From assembly GCF_900156875.1 (NCBI RefSeq), contig NZ_LT707409.1, positions 1,430,477-1,462,548 on the forward strand: a DNA stretch of 32,072 nt, given 5' to 3'. Numbering within the stretch: position 1 is the first letter of the stretch; each line of letters opens with the position of its first letter. The stretch is from Robertmurraya dakarensis. GTDB taxonomy: Bacteria; Bacillota; Bacilli; Bacillales; Cytobacillaceae. The notes under the pieces are model-generated. The model ran no database searches and was not told the DNA's origin. It was given only the letters and a program-made list of their open reading frames with translations. This document shows, one piece after another, positions 15,423 through 23,472 of the stretch. The translations under genes were made by a program, and so were the position numbers.

Positions 15423-16205
15423 TTATTTTCCAATAAATTGCGGGTCGCGCTTTTCCACAAAGGCACGAACACCTTCAAGTCGATCTTCTGTATTGATGCA
15501 GCGGTTGTAGTAGCTTATTTCAACCTTCTTTGCATCATCATTAGGCATACCGAACAGCTCATTTACAGATGATTTACAATTTTGTACAGCTAATGGTGCG
15601 TTTTTAGCAATTTTCTCTGCGATTTCAAGCGCTTTTTCACGGATATCACTTGATGTTCCGTAAGCATTGAGGAGTCCTGCTTTTTCTGCCTCTTCACCTG
15701 TAACAATCTTACCTGTAGTAACCCATTCTTTTGCACGGTGAACACCAATCCACTTTGACAAAAGCCTTGTTCCGCCGCCGCCAGGCATTATTCCTCTTGT
15801 TACTTCCGGAAGTCCGAATTTAGCTGTATCCGCCGCAACGATCATGTCGCAGTTCAAGACAATTTCAAATCCTCCAGCAAGTGCAAAACCATCGACAACC
15901 GCAATGACCGGCTGCTTCATATCCTGGATTTGATTAAACATTTTTTGGAATAGAAGGTGTTGATTTTTCCATTCTTCTTCTGTCATATTGTTGCGTTCTT
16001 TTAGATCTGCTCCAGAGCAAAAGGCCTTCTCTGTTGAAGAAGTAATTAATACTGTTCTGATATCACTAGCGTCTATTTCACGGCAAATCCCAAGAATTTG
16101 CTCAGCCATTTCAGTTGTGAAAGCATTCCGAGCTTCTGGACGATTCAAGGTGATTTCTGCAATAGTAGATTCTTTCCCTACTCTTTTCCATTCTACAAGA
16201 GCCAT
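15423..16205 (-). CDS. enoyl-CoA hydratase, AUH/methylglutaconyl-CoA hydratase-like
   Basis: A 260-residue crotonase with both catalytic glutamates, Glu114 (GGFEIVL) and Glu134 (LPEVTRG). It also carries FCSGADLKER (62-71) and the C-terminal EDRLEGVRAFVEKR-type ending, both hallmarks of the AUH group whose human member hydrates 3-methylglutaconyl-CoA to HMG-CoA. With HMG-CoA lyase two genes further on, that reaction is the most economical guess, although AUH-like proteins in bacilli are broad. The ATG at 16205 is preferred (AAAGGA 9 bases upstream). Upstream in-frame TTG 16223 and ATG 16214 are badly spaced from that site. Confidence 0.85.
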   Translation of the reverse strand: MALVEWKRVGKESTIAEITLNRPEARNAFTTEMAEQILGICREIDASDIRTVLITSSTEKAFCSGADLKERNNMTEEEWKNQHLLFQKMFNQIQDMKQPVIAVVDGFALAGGFEIVLNCDMIVAADTAKFGLPEVTRGIMPGGGGTRLLSKWIGVHRAKEWVTTGKIVTGEEAEKAGLLNAYGTSSDIREKALEIAEKIAKNAPLAVQNCKSSVNELFGMPNDDAKKVEISYYNRCINTEDRLEGVRAFVEKRDPQFIGK

Positions 16206-16264
16206 TACGGTCATTCCTTTCAATACAAGCTCATTAATTTGATAGATTAGTATATTGGTAATTT

Positions 16265-17464
16265 TCAGTTATTTACAGATGTCTTTTGTCCAATGACTCC
16301 ACTTGTTCTTAGCTGTTCAATTTCTTCTTCAGAGTATTTTAATTGTGAGAGAATTTCTTCTGTATGCTCACCAAGGATTGGTGAATGTGAGTGTATTTTT
16401 CCTGGTGTATTTGAAAACTTGAGCGGGAATCCAATTTGCTTAATAGTACCTGCAATCGGGTGATTCATTTCGGTAAATAGTTCACGTTCAATTATTTGCG
16501 GATCTTCAAAGATTTGATCAATATCGTTAACAGGACCAACACAAGTATCCTCTGCCGCTAATAGATCGACCCAATATTTTTGATCTTGTTGCTTAAATAA
16601 CTCAGCGAGATCCTGTTTCAGTTGTTCCTGCACTTCATCTGGACCTTCATGTAGATCAATCCATTCTGGCTTTCCAACTAATTCACAAATTTTCTTCCAG
16701 AACTTGAATTCAGAAGCTCCAACTGATAAATATTTTTGATCCTTTGTTTCGTAAACGCCATAAAAAGCAAACTGTCCATCTAGACGAGTTGTTCCTTTTT
16801 TAGGAATCTTACCTGAAGCAAAGTAATCTGATGCTGCTGCATATAACCAAGTAACTGCTCCATCCATCATCGATACGTCAATATATTGTCCTTTTCCTGT
16901 ACGTTCTTTATGGAAAAGCGCCATACAAATCCCAGATAATGCCATTAATGCTCCGCCGCCGATGTCTGCGATCTGCACACCCGGAACAACTGGCTTGCCA
17001 TCTTTTTCACCGATAAGGCCAAGTATTCCAGCATAACCTATGTAATTAATATCATGTCCTGGCAAGTTGCGGTATGGTCCTGTTTGGCCATAACCAGTTA
17101 GTGAGCAATAAACGATTCCTTCATTAATCTTTGAAATCTCTTCATAGCCAATTCCTAAACGGTCCATTACCCCTGGTCTGAAACTCTCGATAATGACATC
17201 TGCTTCTTTTGCCATCTTCTTGAAGATTTCTTTTCCTTCTTCTGATTTAAGGTTCAGTTCAACACTCTTCTTATTTCGGTTAATCGTTAAATGTCTAGCA
17301 CCGATTCCTTCGATTGCGGGCTTTCTCCATCTGATATAATCACCATTCCCCGGCTCTTCTACCTTTATGACCTCGGCACCATAGTCTGCCATCATTAAGG
17401 TACAGTAAGGACCTGGAAGTAATCTAGTAAGATCTAAAACTTTCACACCGTTAAGTGCTCCCAT
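16265..17464 (-). CDS. CaiB/BaiF-fold protein with alpha-methylacyl-CoA racemase residues
   Basis: A 399-residue family III CoA-transferase-fold protein. The racemase triad is complete: His137 in GHDINY, Asp167 in IADIGGG and Glu252 in GASEFKFW. Spacings of 30 and 85 residues are exactly those I recall for human and mycobacterial AMACR. It could therefore be an alpha-methylacyl-CoA racemase, or a CoA-transferase that keeps these residues. The ATG at 17464 follows AAGGGG by 7 bases. An upstream in-frame ATG at 17494 lacks a site. It is the first structural gene after the IclR regulator (91-base gap), so it probably acts early in the pathway. Confidence 0.82.
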   Translation of the reverse strand: MGALNGVKVLDLTRLLPGPYCTLMMADYGAEVIKVEEPGNGDYIRWRKPAIEGIGARHLTINRNKKSVELNLKSEEGKEIFKKMAKEADVIIESFRPGVMDRLGIGYEEISKINEGIVYCSLTGYGQTGPYRNLPGHDINYIGYAGILGLIGEKDGKPVVPGVQIADIGGGALMALSGICMALFHKERTGKGQYIDVSMMDGAVTWLYAAASDYFASGKIPKKGTTRLDGQFAFYGVYETKDQKYLSVGASEFKFWKKICELVGKPEWIDLHEGPDEVQEQLKQDLAELFKQQDQKYWVDLLAAEDTCVGPVNDIDQIFEDPQIIERELFTEMNHPIAGTIKQIGFPLKFSNTPGKIHSHSPILGEHTEEILSQLKYSEEEIEQLRTSGVIGQKTSVNN

Positions 17465-17526
17465 TGTTTTTCCCCTTCCTGATAATAATGTCATATAATA
17501 ATTGATTAAGAAAAATATTATTCTAG

Positions 17527-17554
17527 GAAACTTGTGATGACGCTTTCAAGTTTC
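17527..17554 (-). terminator. weak hairpin just after the IclR gene
   Basis: GAAACTTG (17527-17534) and CAAGTTTC (17547-17554) form an 8-bp stem with a 12-base loop, directly after the IclR stop. On the minus strand it is followed by CTAGAATAATATTTTTC, a delayed U-rich stretch. It could be a leaky terminator that sets regulator against structural gene expression. Weak call. Confidence 0.35.
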
Positions 17555-17555
17555 T

Positions 17556-18338
17556 TTAAAAATTACGAAGTCTTCTGCTGATTTCCTCTGATGCTTGCTT
17601 AAGATAGATTCCCTTCGTATGCAGGTCCTCTTTCTCATATTGCGACGCAAATCCGATTAATTCGACAGATAATTCAACTCTTTCATCGTTGGTGAAGATT
17701 GGAGCTGCAATCCCGCATAGACCTTTAATATATTCTCCGTAGGTTATGTAGTAGCCGTTTTTTCTAATTTTGTCTATTTCCCCTTCTATAAAAAGAATTT
17801 CTTCATCTGTGAAAGATTTTAATCCGCGATCCTGTTTGAGGAAATACTCTCGTTCCGTTTTTTCCATATATGCTAGAAAGCACATCCCGAAAGATCCGTC
17901 TGTAATGGAAAAATGTCTTCCAACCGAAACGCTGACTCCAAAATCGTTTGCTTCTACTTTTGCTACAATGGCTAACTTTTCTTCACCTATCTTGTTGACA
18001 AGAATTGACGTCATTCCGGTTTGCTTCGTTAACTCTTCAAGATATGGCATAATAGTAGTAATGTAATTCAAGTGCTCTTTGGCTCTCTCACCTAAGACAA
18101 CAAGATAAGGACCGAGTGTGTACCTTTTCTTGTCCTCTATGTAGCGAACGATTGATAGTCCCTCCAAACTTTGTAGTATCCTGTAGCAAGTTGCTGGATT
18201 CAACGACAAAGCGTTCGCGATCTCTGTAACTGTACTTTCCTGGAACCGCTTTCGGCTAAGAAGTTTTAGAATGGCAAAAGCGTTTTCCAATGCTGGCACA
18301 GAATACTTCCGCTTTTCCTTCGTCTTTTGATTTTCCAT
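17556..18338 (-). CDS. IclR-family transcriptional regulator
   Basis: A 260-residue regulator. The N-terminal winged helix-turn-helix is at about 15-75 (NAFAILKLLS, then TVTEIANALSLNPATCYRIL). It is followed by the IclR effector-binding domain, with GMTSILVNK and the GLCGIAAPIF segment near 205-215. IclR proteins bind as dimers to palindromes near promoters and respond to small acids or their CoA esters, often regulating the adjacent catabolic operon. The ATG at 18338 has an AAGAGGTG site 6 bases upstream. A GTG at 18347 is part of that site. Promoter 18360-18388 gives a leader of only about 15 bases. It heads the co-directional run down to the left edge, so it is the obvious local regulator. 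Confidence 0.93.
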   Translation of the reverse strand: MENQKTKEKRKYSVPALENAFAILKLLSRKRFQESTVTEIANALSLNPATCYRILQSLEGLSIVRYIEDKKRYTLGPYLVVLGERAKEHLNYITTIMPYLEELTKQTGMTSILVNKIGEEKLAIVAKVEANDFGVSVSVGRHFSITDGSFGMCFLAYMEKTEREYFLKQDRGLKSFTDEEILFIEGEIDKIRKNGYYITYGEYIKGLCGIAAPIFTNDERVELSVELIGFASQYEKEDLHTKGIYLKQASEEISRRLRNF

Positions 18339-18359
18339 AATTGACACCTCTTGATGATT

Positions 18360-18388
18360 ATTTTATATATAAAAAAATTTTTTGTCAA
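18360..18388 (-). promoter_or_regulatory. sigma-A-type promoter for the IclR gene and probably the downstream cluster
   Basis: Minus strand: TTGACA (18383-18388, perfect -35), a 17-base spacer, and TAAAAT (18360-18365). The T/A-rich spacer and the nearby imperfect palindrome of GAAAATTC/GAATTTTC type just upstream could be an autoregulatory IclR site, but that is inference. Confidence 0.75.
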
Positions 18389-18549
18389 TGAAAATTCTAA
18401 AAATTTTGTATTATTGTGCAAGATAGAATCTTAAGATTTATAAAGGTATATTTAAATAATAAATGCTTATTTTGTATTTTACTAGTAAAAGCCTGCTATT
18501 ATTTGCCTTGTTATACTTCTCTTTCAATCATCAGTCCACACATTTTACG

Positions 18550-18579
18550 AAAGAAAACCAGAGAGTAAATTCTCTCCGG
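18550..18579 (-). terminator. intrinsic terminator after the SDR at 18603-19364
   Basis: On the minus strand CCGGAGAG/CTCTCTGG form an 8-bp stem (one G-U) around a 6-base loop, followed by TTTTCTTTC. It closes the MBL-ligase-SDR unit before the IclR promoter. Confidence 0.7.
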
Positions 18580-18602
18580 CTCATCTGTAAACTATTTCTT
18601 TA

Positions 18603-19364
18603 TTATAGGGAAGCCCCGCCATCAACAGCGATCACTTGACCAGTTGTAAAATTACCAGCATCACTTGCAAGTAATAGAGCAAGCCCCTGCAGTGATTCAG
18701 GATCTCCCGTTCTTTTCATAGGATTTCTAGATTCTAAAATTTCTTTTGGCATAAACTTTGACATTTTTGTTAAGAAGATTCCTGGAGCAATAGCGTTTAC
18801 ATTAATACCATATTCTACCCATTTAAGAGCTAGATCCCTTGTAAAGTGGTGAACTGCTGCTTTACTCGTGCTGTACCCAATTGCATTAAGCTCACTTGCA
18901 CCTTTTGCTCTTAATCCGGCAATTGAACCAATGTTAATGATCTTTCCATATTTTCTGCTAATCATATGCTTTCCAACTGCCTGGGACATCAAGAATGTAC
19001 CTGTTACATTGACATCGATTACTTTCTGCCAAGCAGATAACGGCATTTCCTCAGCGTTAGCACCCCAAGTTGTGCCGCTATTATTCACAAGAATATCAAT
19101 TTGCCCAAAATCAGCCAGAACAGCTTCTACTGTTTTATTAACATCCTCTTCGCTGGAGATATCACAGGCGTAAGCAGCTGTTTTAACTCCGTATTTTTCC
19201 TTAATTTGCTCTGCAGTTTCATGGCAGTTTTCTATTTTGCGTGAGCAAAGCGCAATATTTGCTCCATACTCAGCATAGGCCTCAGCAATTATTTGTCCAA
19301 GGCCAATTCCTCCTCCTGTGATAAGTGCAGTACGCCCACTTAGATCAAATATAGATTTCTTCAT
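18603..19364 (-). CDS. SDR-family oxidoreductase
   Basis: A 253-residue classical SDR: TGGGIGLG (16-23) for NAD(P) binding, NNSG (94-97, in place of the usual NNAG), Ser147 in GSIAG, and catalytic Tyr164/Lys168 in YSTSK. The C-terminus TGQVIAVDGG is standard. The family includes FabG-like 3-oxoacyl reductases, gluconate 5-dehydrogenase-like and DHRS4-like enzymes. With a ligase directly upstream (32-base gap), oxidation of a hydroxyacyl or secondary alcohol intermediate is likely. AAGGAGAG lies 7 bases before the ATG. It is the last gene of its unit, followed by a terminator. It is not a close copy of the MFE-2-like SDR at 7661. Confidence 0.88.
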   Translation of the reverse strand: MKKSIFDLSGRTALITGGGIGLGQIIAEAYAEYGANIALCSRKIENCHETAEQIKEKYGVKTAAYACDISSEEDVNKTVEAVLADFGQIDILVNNSGTTWGANAEEMPLSAWQKVIDVNVTGTFLMSQAVGKHMISRKYGKIINIGSIAGLRAKGASELNAIGYSTSKAAVHHFTRDLALKWVEYGINVNAIAPGIFLTKMSKFMPKEILESRNPMKRTGDPESLQGLALLLASDAGNFTTGQVIAVDGGASL

Positions 19365-19396
19365 CTCAAATCTCTCCTTTTTTCATATTGTTATTC

Positions 19397-20965
19397 TTAT
19401 AGAACTTTATTTTCATGATTATCTGCGCGAAGTGCTGTTTTTAACACTTTACCCGCAGCATTTCTAGGAAGTTCATTTAGAAATTCAACGATGCGCGGTT
19501 TTTTGTATGATGCAAGCCAGGTTTGGCAATATTCTATGACTTGATCCGCCGTTAAATGTTTACCTGGCTTCATTACTACGCATGCTTTTACCGTTTCGCC
19601 CCACTTTGGATCTGGCACACCAATAACAGCAGCCTCAAGAATATCTGGATGAGTGTAGAGCACTTCTTCCAATTCTTTTGGATATATATTCTCCCCGCCG
19701 CTGATGATCATATCTTTCTTACGATCAACAACATAGATAAAGCCTTCCTCATCCCTTCTCACCAAGTCACCGCTATGGAACCATCCGCCTTTAAAAGCCT
19801 CAGCTGTCGCTTCGGGATTATTATAGTATTCTTTCATCGTGGTAGGGCCTTGGTAGACAATCTCTCCTACTTCCCCTAGTGGAACATCATTCATTTCATC
19901 ATCGACAATACGGACACGTACATTGATCGAAGGCTGACCAACTGAATCCGTTTTTCGAAGAGCATCCTCACCGCTTAAATATGTGGTAGAAGGACTCATC
20001 TCTGTTTGACCAAAAGCTTCTAGTATTCTTGCATTTTTAAACACTTCCATAATTCTCTTCTTAATTTCAAGAGGACAAATCGCTCCCCCGATTCCACAAG
20101 AAGTCATAGAGCTTACATCATAGTCTTCAAGATTCGGAACCTGCAGGAGAAAATTCCACATTGACGGTACCATGAACATGTAATTTAATTTCTCCTTATC
20201 AATCGTTTCGAGCACGACTTCTGGTTCAAATTCGCGATGAATGTATATCGTGCCTTCTAGCAAACAGTTTTGCAGAAGAGTCGACAGGGCTGCCACATGG
20301 AACAAAGGAGCAATCACTAGCTGCTTGACCCCTCTTCTCCATTGTGAATGATAAAGCTTATTCATCCCATTCATGTAAATATTTTTATGTGTTAGTACTG
20401 CGCCTTTTGGTTTTCCAGTCGTTCCTGAGGTGTAAATAATTGCGTGGGCATCGTCATCACTAAGGTCAACATGTTGAAAGCTTACAGGGGTGTTGTAAAT
20501 AGACTCATAAGGGATGGAATTGATTACAGTGTTTGGTTTAACTTCGCCAACTGTAACAACCAACTGTACTTTTGGAAGATTTTGAATGATTGGCCTAATC
20601 CTTTCAAGGAATTCTTCCTCCACAAATAAGATCTTTACATCAGATTGATTAATAATGTATTCAATTTCACTGGCGACTAAACGGAAGTTTAAAGGAACGA
20701 AAACAGCACCACTTAAACTAGCACCAAAATACAACTCCACAAACGGCAAGCCATTTTTAAATAGACAGCCTACTTTATCATTCTTTTGAATTCCATTTGA
20801 TAGCAGCCAGCCTGCTAAATGTTCAACCTTCTGTACTAAATCTTGATACTGGATACGCTGATCTCCATATATGTAAGCATCGCGTTCAGGGACATTGTGC
20901 GCAGCGTATCTCAACGCTTCCCCAATAAGCAGCTGTTGAGACTTTTCTACTAACTTCTGATCCAT
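19397..20965 (-). CDS. AMP-forming acyl-CoA ligase (paralogue of the gene at 28520)
   Basis: A 522-residue ANL-superfamily ligase: P-loop YTSGTTGKPKG (178-188), AFGQTEMSPST, WFHSGDLVRRDEEGF, VDRKKDMIISGGENIYPKE, and the adenylation Lys506 in NAAGKVLK. It has the same length as the ligase at 28520-30088 and near-identical motifs, so the two are clear paralogues, each encoded in a separate transcript. The ATG has AAAGGAG 6-7 bases upstream. It lies 40 bases after the MBL-fold gene and 32 before the SDR. It activates a carboxylic acid to its CoA ester. The fatty or ring-derived acid it prefers cannot be read from sequence. Confidence 0.92.
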   Translation of the reverse strand: MDQKLVEKSQQLLIGEALRYAAHNVPERDAYIYGDQRIQYQDLVQKVEHLAGWLLSNGIQKNDKVGCLFKNGLPFVELYFGASLSGAVFVPLNFRLVASEIEYIINQSDVKILFVEEEFLERIRPIIQNLPKVQLVVTVGEVKPNTVINSIPYESIYNTPVSFQHVDLSDDDAHAIIYTSGTTGKPKGAVLTHKNIYMNGMNKLYHSQWRRGVKQLVIAPLFHVAALSTLLQNCLLEGTIYIHREFEPEVVLETIDKEKLNYMFMVPSMWNFLLQVPNLEDYDVSSMTSCGIGGAICPLEIKKRIMEVFKNARILEAFGQTEMSPSTTYLSGEDALRKTDSVGQPSINVRVRIVDDEMNDVPLGEVGEIVYQGPTTMKEYYNNPEATAEAFKGGWFHSGDLVRRDEEGFIYVVDRKKDMIISGGENIYPKELEEVLYTHPDILEAAVIGVPDPKWGETVKACVVMKPGKHLTADQVIEYCQTWLASYKKPRIVEFLNELPRNAAGKVLKTALRADNHENKVL

Positions 20966-21005
20966 AATAATCTCCTTTCATTAACAGGAACATAGAATTC
21001 CTTCA

Positions 21006-21995
21006 TTATTTAGAAGTACTTATACTTAAGTCTTGTCTATACTCGATAAAATCTTCTTTTATATTCTGCAAGGATAAATACTCCCGATAAAACTCTGCAA
21101 ATGGTTCCCCTTGTTTGATCAACCGTTTCAAATGTTTAGCGATCCCGAGCTTTTCACTTTTTAAATAAAATGGATTGCGGTTATTTTGTTCTTCATAATA
21201 GAAGATACCCTGCATCGTTAAGTCCTGTGGAGCACCTCCTGACTTTACAAAACGCTTAATGATACTCTCTCTTTTATTAATAATATTTAAGTAGCCGTCT
21301 AATTCCTTTTTGTAATCTTCTTTTAGCATGATTCCTCTTTGGTGTGCGGTTACATAATATTTAGCATCAACTTCAAGAGTCTTATAAGCTGATTGAATAA
21401 ATAAATCAATATCGCCATCTGCATCACAGTAAAATGGACCAAAGGATGTAAGATCAAAATCACCGACAAAAAGGATGCCATACTCTGGAAAATATGGCAG
21501 ACAATACCCTTCGGTATGGCCAGGAGCATAAATCATCATGACCTTTGAATCAGATACAGTAAATTCTTGATCATAATTATAGGTACCATTAATATACATT
21601 TGTCGATCTACAACATCTTCGAGTCCAGGAAATGGCTGCTTTCGCTGTATTTCTAGAAATTGCTGTATTTCTTTTTCTGAAAACACAGCAGGAAACCCTT
21701 GTGCTAAGATTAATTCTCTTGTGTCAACCGCTTTTTTGTAATCGAGTGGATTCATATATTTCTCAGCCTCGGGAAACAGATGCGTACCCCAAGTATGGTC
21801 CAGGTGATGATGTGTTAAATATATTTGTTTTACATCATATTCTTTTTTGATATTTCGTAAAGATTTTACACCTGAACCGCAATCAATAAGAGTAGCATCA
21901 TGTTTGCCTTTTACTAGCAGCGATGTGGAGAAAGGCATACGGCTGCCATTTTCCCCCATCATGATCTCGACAGGACCAATTTTGGATATGTTCAT
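21006..21995 (-). CDS. MBL-fold metallo-hydrolase, function unassigned
   Basis: A 329-residue metallo-beta-lactamase-fold protein with a full two-metal site: HxHxDH as His62, His64, Asp66 and His67, then His160 in PGHTEGY, Asp179 in GDFDL and His218 in TAHQRG. There is no signal peptide or membrane segment, so it is cytosolic. About 100 residues after the core are helical and charged and could form a lid or dimer arm. First gene of the MBL-ligase-SDR unit. In an acyl-CoA cluster, hydrolysis of a thioester or a lactone is the reasonable guess, and a lactonase would feed a hydroxy acid to the ligase. AAGGA lies 6 bases before the ATG. Confidence 0.85.
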   Translation of the reverse strand: MNISKIGPVEIMMGENGSRMPFSTSLLVKGKHDATLIDCGSGVKSLRNIKKEYDVKQIYLTHHHLDHTWGTHLFPEAEKYMNPLDYKKAVDTRELILAQGFPAVFSEKEIQQFLEIQRKQPFPGLEDVVDRQMYINGTYNYDQEFTVSDSKVMMIYAPGHTEGYCLPYFPEYGILFVGDFDLTSFGPFYCDADGDIDLFIQSAYKTLEVDAKYYVTAHQRGIMLKEDYKKELDGYLNIINKRESIIKRFVKSGGAPQDLTMQGIFYYEEQNNRNPFYLKSEKLGIAKHLKRLIKQGEPFAEFYREYLSLQNIKEDFIEYRQDLSISTSK

Positions 21996-22063
21996 CTGTA
22001 TTCCTTCTCTCTATATTTTAAAAATTCAAAATTCTTTGAGTAGAGTGAATTCTACTTTCTTCT

Positions 22064-22099
22064 ATTATATATAGATAACAACTATATATAAATAACAAC
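22064..22099 (-). promoter_or_regulatory. promoter region with tandem 17-bp direct repeat upstream of the MBL gene
   Basis: Bases 22066-22082 and 22083-22099 are adjacent direct repeats of 17 bases (TATATATARATAACAAC on the plus strand) with one mismatch. On the minus strand TATAAT (22064-22069) overlaps the proximal repeat, and a poor -35 (TTTATA, 22087-22092) lies 17 bases away. The weak -35 plus the tandem repeat suggest an activator- or repressor-controlled promoter. Confidence 0.5.
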
Positions 22100-22100
22100 C

Positions 22101-22131
22101 AATAAAAAGGATTCTATTAGATTAGAATCCT
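22101..22131 (-). terminator. intrinsic terminator after the LCAD-type dehydrogenase at 22232
   Basis: On the minus strand AGGATTCTA/TAGAATCCT form a 9-bp perfect stem with a 6-base loop, followed by TTTTATT. It lies about 100 bases after the stop codon and ends the PaaI-dehydrogenase unit. The core GGATTCT/AGAATCC recurs in the hairpin at 30109-30142, after the paralogous dehydrogenase. Confidence 0.8.
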
Positions 22132-22231
22132 CTTTATGTGGTCTATCCTTGTGAGTCAGTTTGTTTCTAAAAATAAATCCCACTAATCCCCTTATGGGTA
22201 TTAAGTGAATGACCCACCATTGATCCGTTCC

Positions 22232-23410
22232 TTATAGTCCTAAATTTTTTGCAATAATGACCTTCATAATTTCGTTTGTTCCGGCAAAGATTGGGGATAC
22301 AGCGATATCTCTGTAACGTCTAGCAATCTTATATTCTTCCATATAGCCGTAACCACCATGAAGCTGCATGCAATCAGCAGAAATTCTTCTAGCCATATCC
22401 GTAATCCACCACTTCGCCATTGACACCTCTGTCACGATATTTTCACCGTTTTGATGACGTACGATTAATGAATCAATAAATGTACGGCCAAGCTGTACCT
22501 GTGTAGCAATCTCTGCTAATTTGAATTGCGTATTTTGGAACTTCCCGATTGGTTTTCCGAATGCTTCTCTTTCTTTTACATATTGAAGCGTTAATTCAAG
22601 CATATCTTCAGCAGCAACTTGACCGCCGATCGCTGCAAGTATACGTTCTTGCTGAAGCTTTGACATTAAATATTTGAATCCTTGACCTTCTTCTCCGAGC
22701 AGGTTTGAAACCGGTACTCTAACATCTTCAAAAATTAGTTCAGATGTATCCTGTGCATGCATTCCAACCTTATTCAATTTCTTCCCTTTTGAAAACCCAA
22801 GTGTTCCTGCTTCTACTAAAATTAAGCTTACTCCTTTATGTGGAGGATTCGCTTTCGGATCTGTTTTACAAGCAACTACTACTAAATCTGAATGAATGCC
22901 ATTTGTGATAAACGTTTTTTGTCCGTTTATTACATAATAATCGCCATCTTTAATGGCAGTTGTCTTAATATTGGCCAAGTCAGATCCTGTACCAGGCTCT
23001 GTCATCGCAACAGCTGTAACGATATCTCCACTAACACATCCTGGCAAATATTTTTGTTTTTGCTCTTCTGTACCATATGTTTCAAGGTAAGGGACGATAA
23101 TATTGCTGTGTGTTCCCGGACCAGCCAGTCCCGCTCCCACTCGTCCTAATTCTTCAGAAAGGATAGTGGACATTGCGAAGTCACCGCCAACACCGCCATA
23201 TTCTTCACTGACAGTTGGACATAAAAAGCCATTTTCACCTAGTTTTATCCAGAAAGAACGAGGTACTAATTTATCCGCTTCCCATTGTTCAAAGTAAGGA
23301 ACTGCTTCTTTTTCTAAGAACTTTCTTAAAGAGTCACGAAACATAACATGCTCTTCTGTAAAATAAGGTCTTTGTGTGCTTTGTGGTTGGAATACTGCTG
23401 TGTTTGTCAT
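22232..23410 (-). CDS. acyl-CoA dehydrogenase, long-chain (LCAD/AcdA) type; paralogue of 30155
   Basis: A 392-residue dehydrogenase. The flavin loop MTEPGTGSDLANIKT is present, as is the helix-G Glu255 in LQQERILAA, the base in long-chain and isovaleryl enzymes. The C-terminal position reads PIFAGTNEIMK with Ala376 instead of Glu, as in LCAD (PIYGGTNEIMK). It should start beta-oxidation of long or branched acyl-CoAs. The ATG at 23410 has AGGAGGT 6 bases upstream. An in-frame extension to 23461 lacks a site. It follows the PaaI thioesterase by 62 bases and ends at the terminator 22101-22131. It is strongly similar to the protein at 30155-31333, most of all in the C-terminal 140 residues. Confidence 0.93.
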   Translation of the reverse strand: MTNTAVFQPQSTQRPYFTEEHVMFRDSLRKFLEKEAVPYFEQWEADKLVPRSFWIKLGENGFLCPTVSEEYGGVGGDFAMSTILSEELGRVGAGLAGPGTHSNIIVPYLETYGTEEQKQKYLPGCVSGDIVTAVAMTEPGTGSDLANIKTTAIKDGDYYVINGQKTFITNGIHSDLVVVACKTDPKANPPHKGVSLILVEAGTLGFSKGKKLNKVGMHAQDTSELIFEDVRVPVSNLLGEEGQGFKYLMSKLQQERILAAIGGQVAAEDMLELTLQYVKEREAFGKPIGKFQNTQFKLAEIATQVQLGRTFIDSLIVRHQNGENIVTEVSMAKWWITDMARRISADCMQLHGGYGYMEEYKIARRYRDIAVSPIFAGTNEIMKVIIAKNLGL

Positions 23411-23472
23411 TGTTTTACCTCCTATGTATATGTAAAGATAGTAGTTTGCCCTCGTAATCAATTTCGAACAGC

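Noticed and set aside
12541-17464. Leucine degradation operon
   Set aside because: AUH-like hydratase, dehydrogenase and HMG-CoA lyase are present, but the two methylcrotonyl-CoA carboxylase subunits are absent from the window, so the simple leucine assignment is not supported.
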